From Tachypleus tridentatus (Eukaryota > Arthropoda > Merostomata > Xiphosura > Limulidae), in contig NC_134827.1 of the NCBI RefSeq assembly GCF_004210375.1, forward strand, positions 104,951,285 through 105,015,284: 64,000 nucleotides of DNA, read 5' to 3'. Under the pieces are notes generated by a model. The model ran no database searches, was not told the DNA's origin, and saw only the letters and a list, made by a program, of their open reading frames with translations. Below are positions 11,654 through 24,600 of this stretch, in pieces. The first letter of the stretch is position 1; each line of letters starts with the position of its first letter. The translations under genes and the position numbers were made by a program.

Positions 11654-14439
11654 GGATAAATAAGATTATATTTTTACTGTGACTGTCTTTTAAAACCTTA
11701 GGCCTATGTATCTACGCAAAGTTATACTTTTCGGTTGTTTTAAAACAAAAGTATTGACATTTTTATATGATTTAACATCATCAGTTAAGTTACCAAAGTA
11801 AGTTATTGGTTTCTTATTGACTATTTTTTTCTGTGAAGACAGTATAATAGTCTGTTTTGCGTAACATATTAAGAAATTGCACTCACAAAACGTAGCGTTT
11901 TTCACGGGTGATTATTATTCAAACTTTAAAGATGTTTTCACTTAATAAAACGATTATTTATCATGTACTTACTGATTAACAGTAAGATGGTACTTGTATT
12001 GTACAGGTTTTTTGGTTTTTTTTGCACAAAATTAAAACAGTAATGTGTCTCCGCTTATTTGGACTAAATTTTTTTTTATTAATTTACTAAGTAATACAGA
12101 AATTTGTTGCATTTCTAATAAGTCCAAAAGTTAATTAATGCAACTAACGTAGGTTATATTAAACCATTTTGAATATACAGATCAATAAGGGTCGTGACAA
12201 CCACAGTCGATGTAAAGTCGATATGTAACGTCACGTATTAGAATCATGTTTTAACTTCAGTGTTTCTCACCAAGTATAATACTACCGAAAATTTGTGTGT
12301 TTGATTTACGGCTTATTCAAACGCAACATATTAATACACCCAGATCGTAAATACATATGTAGATAAGGGATTTCCATTTTTATACTTTATACTAGAAAAC
12401 AGTATGGATCAACTTGAGTACCAGGACCAAACAGGAGAACTAGTTGTTCCCAAGTTGTGATATGTACAACATTTCCTCTTTTAACAAGTGCAAAGGCCGT
12501 CCAAACGCCCTACGTAAGAAGAATCTTCGTAGAAGACAAGTCATATGTACACAAGTTAATTTCATGACAGATTCGTTCAATCGTTTATTATAAGCAGCTG
12601 GAGAATGAGCCAGGTGTTCATGCTAAAACACAAAACGTCACATGTCAAATCACAGGATGCATGTCTATGGATTTCTCTGTAACTGGAGAACTGCAGTATT
12701 GAATGCATGACAGCCCAATGCCAGGTTGACATATGAAGACAAATTATGATATCTGAAATTGTTTTGGGTCGCAAAAAAATAAAAAAAATACGAGATAGAG
12801 GGGGTCTGATTGGATGTTAGAAGATTAAGATAATAGATCTTGGTGCGTCATATTTTGTACTTAACGATAAAGCGTGAGGTTGTAGTTAATTTAAGGACGT
12901 TGTAAAAGAAGGCCTGATGAAGGATAAGAGCTGGCTTTAAGTGTTTTGCTTCCATTTGAAAGTTTAGTGGATGGAACAACCTAGATGTATTAGCAGGTGT
13001 TTTGCTGTTTTATATAGATGTATGGATGCTAATATTCGAGTTTGGTTTTAGTTAAGAAATTTCTCCTTCTGAAAAATCTTTGAGATAAAAGGAGTCTTTC
13101 TTGTACAGTTGTTTTTTTCTTGCACCAGAATTTTCTCAAAAAGCTACACATGGGATACCTGCATATAGTAGTCTTAATTTTTGAGACTATACAACTTTGT
13201 GGCTACTACCATCTGATCACCAATTCATCCTCCATTCTTGTAATGGATTCGAAGTGGATTCCCCCTCAGATTCACAGTCTAGACATAATAGCTATGCCCA
13301 GTTCCACTATAAAGGTTTTCTTTACTAAACACACAGTTGCATCATACCCTCCTTTCCTAATTTTCTTTAACAAGACATTACTTGTATTTTCCATTTACCA
13401 ATGGGATTAACTTTGTGCTGAAATTACAAGTCAAATAACTTCAAGAAAGGATTACAATGGTTTTATAAATATTCTTACTTCGCAACATTCTAAATTATTA
13501 TGTAAATATGCACTTTACATTTTTACTATTGTTTAATCTATACAATAAAGCTCTTAGTGTCTGGGGCAAAAATTCCCTCCACCTCCGATTACCATGGGCA
13601 TTTTAGGGGTTCTTGGTTACATTTGAGACGTGATTAAAACCTTTATCAACATTTTATTTTATTTTGTGAATTTGCTAGACATAAATGTTCCTCTCATGTC
13701 TGCCAGTGAAGCCAATGAGATACATGCTGTGACTGGTGCAGGTACATTGGTTATTATAATTGACTGTTTCTAGGACAGGGTAGTGCATTAATCTGCTCCT
13801 TCAAGTTTTAATAACTCTAAATTATCTCAACCAAGTGATATGTTGTATCCCTACCAAAACTGATTACTCAACAGTAAGCTTAGTTTTGATCCTTGTTGTA
13901 CCAACCTTAAAATTTGGAGTTTGATGCCTACAATGCTCAACAAGTTTCAGTTTTACCACTGCTATACTGAAATTAAAATTAGTGGTTTGATTCCTATCAT
14001 GAGCCAATCCATTTTGTAGCTTAGGACTCTTGACACAAAATCAGTTCTAGTTCTAGTGAGGAGCCTGTCTGTATAATTTTATTTCATTCTTGGGTAAAGA
14101 GTTTTCATATTTGCCTATCAAATGATTACAAGGTGTCATCCACTCCAACTATAATGAAATTGAATGGAAGGTAAAAAGGTGTTTGCTTCAATAACAGAGC
14201 TTATTACCTCATGTTATTAATTCATCCCAGAATATCTTATGTTCCCCTAAATGCAGTGGATGCATTTTTGTTACAAACAGTTGCCAATACAAAAAACCTT
14301 TTATGATATGCAAAACTCCATATGGAATACTCAGGTCAGTTTAAAGATGAAACTACTGGGACATTTTTATAAGCAGGCTCGTAGATTACTTTTTGGACAA
14401 TATTATAATGTTTTAACCTTTTTACTATCTTGTACATTG
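11654..14439. other. intergenic, nothing firmly recognised
   Basis: AT-rich, with short ORFs that lack protein-like composition. A faint SINE-like trace (AAAGCTACACATGGGATACC) at 13140 may be an old copy. Confidence 0.4.
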
Positions 14440-14575
14440 GTGTTGTTTTGAATTAAGCACAAAAGCTACACAATGGGCTATCTGTGCTCTGCCCACCACA
14501 GGCATCGAAACCCAGTTTTTAACATAGCAAGTCCCGACATACCACTGAACCACTGGGGAGGTGGGGGGGGGGGGT
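14440..14575 (-). mobile_element. SINE-B
   Basis: Reverse orientation: AATTAAGCACAAAAGCTACA, GGGCTATCTGTGCTCTGCCC, ending in a G-rich run. Confidence 0.88.
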
Positions 14576-15252
14576 AACTTGGGCACAGATCAAAGTTCTT
14601 TATATAAAAATGACTGAATATTTAAATCATCAAGTCACATAAGTGTAATCAAAATAGTCATGATGTAACAGACGTACAAGAACCACCATTTGAACACTGC
14701 CTAACATTCTATATGCAGCATGTGGGGGCTTAGAATGTAGATATGGATATCCTTTGTACTTAAAGGGATTGGAAGCTGCAGAGATATGGATATTAAAATC
14801 AATTTGGACCCTTAGGTCCACTCAAAAAGGGACTTAAATTCCACCTGAGCCATGGCAAGGGATACATGGTATTTAGTAACAGATGAGTATCTACAGGCAA
14901 GAGGAAAAGCTATCCACGTGTTTCAGACATAAAACAAATTTAACACTACACTAATTCAAATACTGTGAAACATTTGACACCTTCCCATTTACACAAACTC
15001 AATCAATGCCAGACATTCTTCACAGATATCAAAAGTAATGTTTATTCTATTTAAGAAATGCTATTGTAATGACTTGGAAGACAAGCAAGATGAATTGTTT
15101 TAATTTCACTCATTTTACCTGTTGTCCCAACGTTTAGAACAAGATTGGTTTTTGAAAGGCAAATCAAAATTTACTGTTTGTGTTTCTAACTATCACATTA
15201 CAGTATAATCCTAGATCTTATGTGACAGACAAAATACTAAGTTTCCACTTAA

Positions 15253-15526
15253 TGTTTGTGTTTGAATTTCATGCAAAGCTACATGACAGCTATCTGCTCT
15301 AGCCATCCATAATTTAGCAGTGTAAGACTAGGGGAAGGCAGCTAGTTATCACCACCCACCATTAAATCTTGGGCTACTCTTTTACCAATGAATAGTGGGA
15401 TTGACTGTCACATTATAATTGCCTACAACTAGAAGGGTGAGAACGTTTGATGCGACGGGGGATTTGAACCCACGGCCCTCAGATTGCGAGTTGAATTCCT
15501 TAACCCACCTGGCCATGCTGGGCCCT
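15253..15526 (-). mobile_element. SINE-A, full length
   Basis: Reverse orientation with complete head (GGCCATGCTGGGCCC) and tail; the target duplication CCACTTAA is at 15245 and 15527. Confidence 0.95.
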
Positions 15527-15529
15527 CCA

Positions 15530-18500
15530 CTTAACATACAAAAATCTATTCTCTTTAGAAAATATTCTACTTGAATAGAATAGGTTGTGTTTTCATATTT
15601 TGAAATTTAGGAAAAGATAATGAATACCACATTTCCACATGAAATAACCATGTATTTAACTTCCCCAATTAAAAAAATATTTAACTTGTTTCAAGCTAAC
15701 TGTTTTTGACACCATCTTCATATCAGTTAGGATTATATACACATACATTATGACAGCTATACAGACATTTTTGGTAGAAAAAAGTATATTTTCTAGTAAA
15801 CATTTCAAATACATAAATATTTTTTAAATGCCTGTTTACACAAGTAAAAACTCAAAAGCATTTAAAAAGATTTTAAAATTGCACTGCAGATAATATGCAT
15901 TTCAAATTCACTCTCGGTTGTGATTTGCAGAAAGAAAAACCCTATTATTATTTACATTACACGTAAAATTCGTACAGAATTACACTGATAAATATTATCT
16001 GTAAATCAAATTATCTGACTGCAAGTGAAAATCTTGGAATATTTCAATTTGTTTAATGACTTAAAACTATAGACAACTCAAAAAGAAACAATAAAAAATA
16101 CAATTATGCACCGTTTCAAATATTTTGACTAAGAAGAAAACAAACAATTTAACTAATGTTACAAATTTTAACTTACAGCATAAAAATATATGTAAACAAG
16201 TTTCATAATTTCCTTCTAAGTTTTATTCATCATAGGAAGAAAATTACCAGATAGTTATATGATTTTAAACAGTTTTCCTTAATTATAAACAAATTAATGC
16301 TTAAAAATAAATTTTGAAGATTAAATTATAAAAAATCTGAATTTCAGACAAAATCCTTAATATTCAAAATTACAAAAATAGATTTTAAAGTTAACAAAAT
16401 TAAGTGTTAAAAATTCAACTTTGAAAATATTCGTTTTGATAAAAAAATTTCAGGAGTTGATTGGTAGTTTACTTTTCACAAGAATGCATTTTACAATTAA
16501 AAGGAATTGAAGTTCAATATTTTTCTCTGTAAATCTTTTAAAATCAATCAATATTTTAAATCTGAATTAATTACAAGTTTTCTAAAAGAGGTTAAATAAT
16601 GACAAAGTACACATTTTTTTTTGTTTAAGTACAAAACAAAAAACAGATAATAACTAAGCATTAACAAAGTTTAAATTACATTTAGTTTTCATTTTTAACC
16701 CAATAACCTTCGAACCCATAAAATGAGAATTTCATAATTTGAAGAAGTAATTAAAACACATTTACTGCTGCACATTTGGTAGCAAAGAATATTAACTTGA
16801 TACTTAAAGGAACATAGATGAACAGAAAGCAAGATAAAGTAACACTTAACAAAGGCTGCATTTATGATCTTCCATTTGTGTTTAACAGTTACATAAAAAC
16901 TTTCAGATGGCTTGTTTCAACATTCAAATATAAAAATAATGAAAGTAACAATCTGATATTTTCACAAGTGTTCATTCTTTTGATTTTTACTTTATGTAGA
17001 ATCATTTCTAATTACTTATTGCATGTTTACAATTCATATTTGTTGCAAAAAAAAAAAACATTAGAAACATCTGATTGCATATTTTTCTAAGTTACTCTAT
17101 TTAACCAGGTTTTTAAGTCTCAGGTTTCCTGGTTTCATGATTGCTCATTTGAAAAATAAACTGTCTGTATCAGCTTAGTACCAAGTGCAAGAAACAAATT
17201 TTTAAAGATATAGAAACAATCAAATATAAAATAGATTTCTTAAAGAAATTTTGGAAACTAAAAGATAATAGAAATTCTTATATTAATACTGACTTGCTGT
17301 AAAGATGACTGAAAGCCATCATAGAATAAAAAAAATAGAGAAATACATTTTGTCAGCAGTAACTACATCTATTCATACACAACATTCAAATCTTTTTCTC
17401 AGGCACAATATTTCTTTCAAATGTGAATTATTTTGATTTCAGCTCCCCCTTTTATATTTAGAAATAAAAAAACATTTAATTGAATCTAAAACTAATGAAC
17501 TATAGCATTTACAGAGGTTAGTTTTAATTAATTTAGGGTGATTGACATTTCCAAGGACTTCATACTTTACATTGATACAAACCAAAACGTAAAGAAATAA
17601 CGAATGCACAATGACTTAAGTAGGGAAAAAATATTTTGTATCAAACTCCTCTCAAACAAATATCCTAAATACTTCCTTTATAAAACAAAATTATTCCCAG
17701 TGTAAAGTTCTGTCCTCCAAAAGATTACATATTTCAAAACTTTATGGCATCATAGAATTAAGAGACATTACAAGTTGTAATTGTTTATCACAAAACATTT
17801 TGCTCATGGACAACTTCATTGTTCAGAAACTTAAAACTGCTTAGGACTAAATGAGCTTCAAACGTGTAGTTTCAAAGTAACTTCAGACATAAGGACAAAA
17901 ACGTTGAGAATACAACTTACTGAGGTTTACTTGTAATGTATTTTAAAGAGTACTTAAAAGTTTGACATACAAACAAGATGTGGGTGATGCATTAGACCAA
18001 TAAGTTCTTTCTCACTTGGAACTTTCAACCATTTTCACAATGGCTATTATCATCTGTAGGGTACAGTACAATGTTTATTAGATGGTGACTTAAAAACAGC
18101 TCTTGGCTTTCTATAAAAACTACCAGAAGGAACATTCACAATACAGAGCATGTTTCAATTTACCCAAAGATAAAATAAATAGTAATGCACAATGGAGAAG
18201 TTATTTCCTTTAAAGAAACCTCTCGAACATAAAACAGAACCTAGCATACAACATTTTCCAAACAAAAATAACTCAATAAAAAATTTCAAACCCGAGATAT
18301 GACCTATAATTTATTGTACTCTTTTTTTGGTTGTTGTGAGCAAACACAATCTGGGCAAAACCCTTTGTGTAATAACTTCCTCAAACATTACTCTTAATAG
18401 CTACAGAACAAGCTACCTGAACCTGGAAGTTTCAAGCTCTCACAGAGAACCTGTGTCAGTAAAACACAGGACTGTTCATATAAATATGGAATGCCTATAC

Positions 18501-18546
18501 ACAATTAAAGGCAGATCATTTATTTTTTGGCTTTTCCAGTCACTCA
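15530..18546. other. AT-rich, SINE-free stretch downstream of TBC1D13
   Basis: About 3 kb of very AT-rich DNA with long A and T runs and no recognisable SINE, gene or tandem array. It directly follows the TBC1D13 stop codon on the minus strand and could be a long 3' UTR. The short ORFs here show no protein-like features. Confidence 0.4.
18310..18315 (-). promoter_or_regulatory. candidate TBC1D13 poly(A) signal
   Basis: AATAAA on the minus strand about 230 nt after the stop codon, followed on the same strand by a T/GT-rich stretch. It is the nearest consensus signal. Further AATAAA hexamers exist in the AT-rich DNA downstream (for example near 16222), so a long alternative 3' UTR is possible. 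Confidence 0.35.
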
Positions 18547-18603
18547 TCACTGAAGCTCTACAGCCTTTTGAAGAACCTTGTGGATATCCATTTCTGGAAA
18601 GTT
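18547..18603 (-). CDS. TBC1D13: TBC1D13 exon 13 (stop)
   Basis: 57 nt, acceptor AAATGTCAG. Encodes NFPEMDIHKVLQKAVELQ then TGA at 18549-18547, like the human ending ...QILQKAKELQDSK but slightly shorter. Confidence 0.92.
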   Translation of the reverse strand, partial: NFPEMDIHKVLQKAVELQ

Positions 18604-21600
18604 CTGACATTTGATGGAAAATAAAATATTTAAATATGAAAAAACCTCTTAAATTAAAATCTAAATATTTTTGGTTGGTTTATATTACACTGGCAACTTT
18701 AATAAAAAGAAATGATTATTTTAAAATAAATACATTTATTAGTAAACATGATAGTAACTAAATTTTGCTTTCTAAAAAAAAAAAAAAAAAAACATTTTAC
18801 TAAAATCTAAGTTACATCTGCTATTAAATCTTTAGTGTATTAATTTTCTGCCCAGTTTTAATTTTAGAATGTGCTTTCAAGCACTGTATGGAGGGAAAGA
18901 AAAGACCTTAAAAACTTGAAGTAAATTTGTCATTCATTATAAGAAATTAAAAATCAAAGTACCTATGAAATTGCCAAAGTATATCTATCTTTAAACAATG
19001 TGATGAGGAAAGATAAAGCAAGCAGATTCCTGTGCAAAACAAAACCACGTTCACCAATTACAAGAAAGATTGTGTAATTAAATAAGTAACTTTGAAAAAA
19101 TACTTACCTGAAGAAGTTTCAAGTTCGAAGGGAAGTCACCAGCTAACAGAAGATCTCTCAAAAGGCTAAAAGTAAGAGAAATTATAGTGTAAGAAAGATA
19201 AGTGACAGAATAAACCATCATCTTTGGTTATCTATTATCTTTCAATATACTGACAGAAGAACATGGGAGTAGACTGACATTACCTACAAATTGGCTTGCC
19301 ATTAGATGGCACCACCAACACAGATAACGGAGACGAGATGAAATCAAGCCCTCTGCATTATTTTTAACCAATAGGAATAAACTGAACATGATTTCTATGT
19401 AGTTTCTATAAATAAAAAGTGGATAATTGTGCGATATCTAATTAGTCACAACTATGCACTTGTTACCTATATTGTCTTTCAAGTTCATTATTGTAAAGGT
19501 ACTAAGGCTAGCTATTACTATTCCTAATTTCGAACTACTAACCAGAATGAAAGCAGTCAGAAGTATGCTACCACCTACACTAAGGGATTGACTGTTACTC
19601 TTATAATGCACCCAGATTACAGTGGAATGCAGGGAATATTTTATGGCATTTCATAGATTCAAACCTGGCTCACATGCTCAGATATTCAGAACTATCACAT
19701 GACCAATCAGAACACAACATTTATGTTTAAACAAAGAAAAATCTGAACAAGGCTTAATGACAACATTCAGCCTACTCATAGGAACATAATTCATAATTAT
19801 ATTTACTTCTGTAGAACTAGTAATGATGAGAGACACCTGTTAAAATAGAAATGCATCTCCAAATGGCTGGTATGGGTATTAACACTTACCGATAAGGAGA
19901 GAACAATATTTTGACCTCCCTAGTTCATTTTAAGAAAGAGGTTCTTCTCTGCTTGTCAATAAAATCATTAATACCCATACCAGACATTCCAAGATGGATT
20001 TCTATTTCAAATGGGTTTCTTGTCAACAAGAAACTTACAATAGGTTTGTTTTTATTTTTTTCCAGGCTGTAAAAAAGGTATAAACTAGAAATAAACATAA
20101 GAACTATTTAATACTATGAAACATAGCTTATCCATAAAGGCTTTGGTCAGTTTTAAGAAACAGTTCAGTGATTTAATGTAGTAACTGTCACTTTGAAATT
20201 TCATAAAAAAACTAAAAAGTTAAATGATTTGGACCCATTTTCTAAAGTACATCACGATTCCAGAAATGGTTATAACCCTAAAAGTTCTATCTTGATTCAA
20301 CTAGGAAAGAATTCCGAGGCAAAAACTTTAAATAAATACTACAAAAACAATATATTGATAAAAGTTGCACATTAGTAACAACAACTTACATCATCATGGC
20401 ACAACAAACATATATAAGGAAAGAAAAACGTGAAGAGTCAGCCAGAAGGGAATCCCATATTCGTATCACATCTGAAAATAAAATAAATTAGGCTTAGTAG
20501 AATAGAAATGTCCCCTAACTTACTTTTCTGTCTGTAAATCTGATTGGTGTATATTTTGTGGTTAAGTTTTGTCTATTACAAAGAAACACTGCAATCGTTT
20601 TAAATGGTGTCCGACTTTCCAACTCCAGAACTAACAGGGCTCTTCTCCAGATTCTGGAAGTTTGATTAACATTTGTGATTGAGAAATACATGAGGAAATG
20701 TCTGTAGAGGTATGAATGATATTGTATATACCAAGATGGCTGGTATGGGTGTTAAAACTATTTTAATGGAAAGGTTTAATGTATTATTCATCAATGACCA
20801 AAGTTATGAAAATTTAACCAAAAGCTGGTATTGTGTGCTTCAGAGTAAAGGATTTATTTTGTTTTAATGTTAAGACAAAAATTTGTTTGATCTTATTGAA
20901 AAAAAACCCACACCGAGATACTTTATCACAATGCAACAATCCTATTCAAAGTTATTATTTTGTATACTCTTTACAACTAGATAATAATTAGTTTGTGTTA
21001 CTAGTTTACCGCCATCTTTGATCTCATTTTCATTCAATCCTGACAACAATTAACTCAGGAACAGCACCAGAAGTGGTAATCGAAATATCAGATGAACACT
21101 TATTAGTAACTAAGTATGCAAAATAAACAAATACATAGTGTGTGCGTTCATGTGCGTGCGAGTTACTAATTAAGACCTTTGTGGTGATACAGTCTAGAAA
21201 CCATGACAGTTGATACCTGATCAACCGATCATAATCATTTGACTAACATTTTATTAAACATTCTCCTTATTTGCACTTAGTACAAGACCTCACTAATTTT
21301 ATTAAAAACAGAAGTAGATCTTACATGTCACAAGAGATTTTGTAGCTCAGAAGTCAGAGTAATGTTTAAAAACAGTAGTAGATCTTAGATGTCACAAGAG
21401 ATTTTGTAGCTCAGAAGTCAGAGTAATGTTTAAAAACAGTAGTAGATCTTAGATGTCACAAGAGATTTTGTAGCTCAGAAGTCAGAGTAATGTTTAAAAA
21501 CAGTAGTAGATCTTAGATGTCACAAGAGATTTTGTAGCTCAGAAGTCAGAGTAATGTTTAAAAACAGTAGTAGATCTTACATGTCACAAGAGATTTTGTA

Positions 21601-24600
21601 GCTCAGAAGTCAGAGTAATGTTACTTATATTCTCGTGACTAAAAACAGAAAACTTAGTTTATCAGTCAGTACCGTAAAAAGTGCTACATTCAAATTTACC
21701 AGGTAAAGGAAATTCCTGGGACAGGAGTAGGGTTATCCAACGAAAGCTGAAATACTGGGGTCTTATTTCCTGCTGGTTCAACTTCAACCACAAGGTGTAG
21801 TCATACCGTTGTAGCATCTCAAAAAGCTTCGTCATCATGGAACCAATTCCACTCTCAGAGTCATCCAGTGTCTTGATGAAAAAATCTCTGATTTCAGCCA
21901 TTAGATTCGTAAAACAAAAGAAAGTGTCTGCTTCGGCATGTTCTATAAACCCAAACATTACATGTTTTTAATACAAAGACCATACTAGCTCATCATGTTC
22001 TGACAAACTTATTTCTTCTTTGACAAAAGAAATTATTTGGTCATAAAACCTAATACAAAATATTTAACAATTTAGAAAAGTGAAAAGTGTTTTATTTGAT
22101 CTTTTGAAATAATGTTACACTTGTAAAAATAGTTCCTTTCTTTGAAAACTCAAACCTTTTTCATCATCTCATTATGCAACATAATGTTACATCAATATTC
22201 CACAAGATAAACTTTATACGATACTATTTGTTATACATAATTAATCGTAAATAAACTGGTTCTTGCACTATACACACACACACTGTTATATGTAATGACT
22301 GAATATGTGAAAGATTTTAGCTCCAATAACACATGAAAAATTACAATTATTCTTATTAAAAATAACAAAAGATATAAACTTACTTCTCCACTCTGCATTT
22401 GGATCACATGCAAAGGTGTAATATATAGGTCCTATGATTTCATTCATCCCCTAGCAACAAGAAACATTACATCAAATGTAATAAGTAACTGCTGCGTCGT
22501 TTACTGAAAAATATATCCTGAAATTTTGATGATACAAGAATCTCCCATAACGAAGTTGATACACATTAGAGGTTTTAACATTTTAAACCAGGAATAGTAT
22601 TCAGTTTCTTTTTTAAAAGGGGCTACTTACTGGCTGGGACATAACAGCTACAAATACAATCTTCTTAAAAAATAACTGCAAAAGTACTAGTGGGACCTTT
22701 GAAAATACTGGCAAAATAGGCTTAAGTAATGTATGCAATCATATCCAAGATGACTGTTCTTGTAAGCATAAATCCAATCATTTATCTTTGTTTTAAATTT
22801 TGACAATCTAGTGCATGCATTTTTCAAAGTAATTAATGTCATATAGCTCAGCCTTGAGGTTAGGAAACAAAAAGACAAGAATTGCCAATTTAAGTTTCTC
22901 TCTGGCTACAAAACATTAAGTGATATTTTACCTGTACATAACTCTGGCCTGGGTTTAGTTTTGCATATATGAAAAGGATTCTTTCTACCACTTCCCAGTG
23001 AGCTTCTCCTCCTGGGGGCAGAGGCTGATATTCTTCAGTTGCTCGTCTCCTTGACAACGTAATCTTTTCATTGAAACCGCACAAAAAAAAAAAAAAAAAA
23101 AACCTTACTTATTGAATCATTACACATTACTAAAAACAACAAGCTTGAGTTATTACCATGACCTTTTTACGAGATACAAATATTATAACGTTAGCACACG
23201 AGCCACATTGTGCTTCATATTATGCTTTAATATCTCATTGGAAAAAAGCAAACAAAGATACCCATACTCCCCCACATACCAGCTTTAATATCTACATTTA
23301 TTCATAATTTCCTACAAGTACTATTTTTCTTCCCTTTTTGTGCAACTAAGATAAAATCATGGCCAACATACACAGTTACACCTAAATCAACATTACACGT
23401 TTAACTCAACAAGCTTTGGATCATGTGTTCTTGTACGATCAATGATTTATAGAGTTCTGATGAGAATTACGTGCACATATTCTTACATTTGTTATTCCTA
23501 ATCTATTTTGAGTTACGTTAGCAGAGTTTAGGACCGTTTGCTCCACTCGTTTCCTTAGCGTTTCCACATGAGGATTCTCCACAACTAGTTTACATGGAAA
23601 TTCTGTTGCCTGTTGAAAGAAAGATATATCTGGGCACAATCTCCTGCCCAGACAATTCACTTTAATGTTTTTTTTATAGTAATAAAAGTAAAGTTCTTTT
23701 CTAACCAATTAAATGCTAGCTAGTACAACTGGGTTACGATGATAAATATTATTACAATTCTAGTTAATATACAACTTATGTACTTATCTTTAATTCAAGT
23801 GAAAACAAGAGGTTTTTTCAAGCTAAACATTTCCATGAAGAAGTCAAGTTTATAGGAATGAGAAAGTACAAATAAAAAGTTTGAAATTGAGAAAAATACT
23901 TTAAACGATAGTTAAACTGACATGACCAACAGAGGTGAAGACCCACCTAGAATAAAAGTCTGTGTCACCGTCAACTCAGCTATTTGATTGAGCTTTATGA
24001 ATACCAATTAACTTGTACGATATACTTGTGTAACCAATCATGTACACCCTATGACTGGATGGGGTAACTGATTTATGTGACTGTCAGACAAAATGACAAG
24101 GTCTGCATACCACTCTAACTAGATGACTGGCTTCTGTAACTATCAAGCTATATGATTAACGTGTACAACGATTTAGTAACCTACACAAGTAGTTTGTACA
24201 GATAGCAATGAACTATACAACTAGATCACATGACTAAATTAAACTGCACAACTGGCTTATATGACTGATTTGAATACCTACAAATTGTGCTGTAGAACTG
24301 GTTTGTGTTAATATCAAACAAGTTATGGTTGGCTCACACAACCATCAAGTAAACTACACGATGACCTGTTTGTTCAAGTAAGACAATATAAAAATTTTAC
24401 AAATTACAAAGAACAATTATGGTACTACAAAGTTTTATATAGTAACAAAAATGGGATAGCTTCTATTTTATTAACACCTCAAAATGTTTACTGTAGGAAG
24501 GCCTGAAGGAATAACTGAAGGTAGGGATACTTTAATTGTATAAAAATAAATACAAATTAACCCATAATAGTAATTCAAACACACTGACTGTTAGAAACCC

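Noticed and set aside
21662-21958. 98-codon minus ORF as a separate gene
   Set aside because: It is TBC1D13 exon 10 read through into both introns.
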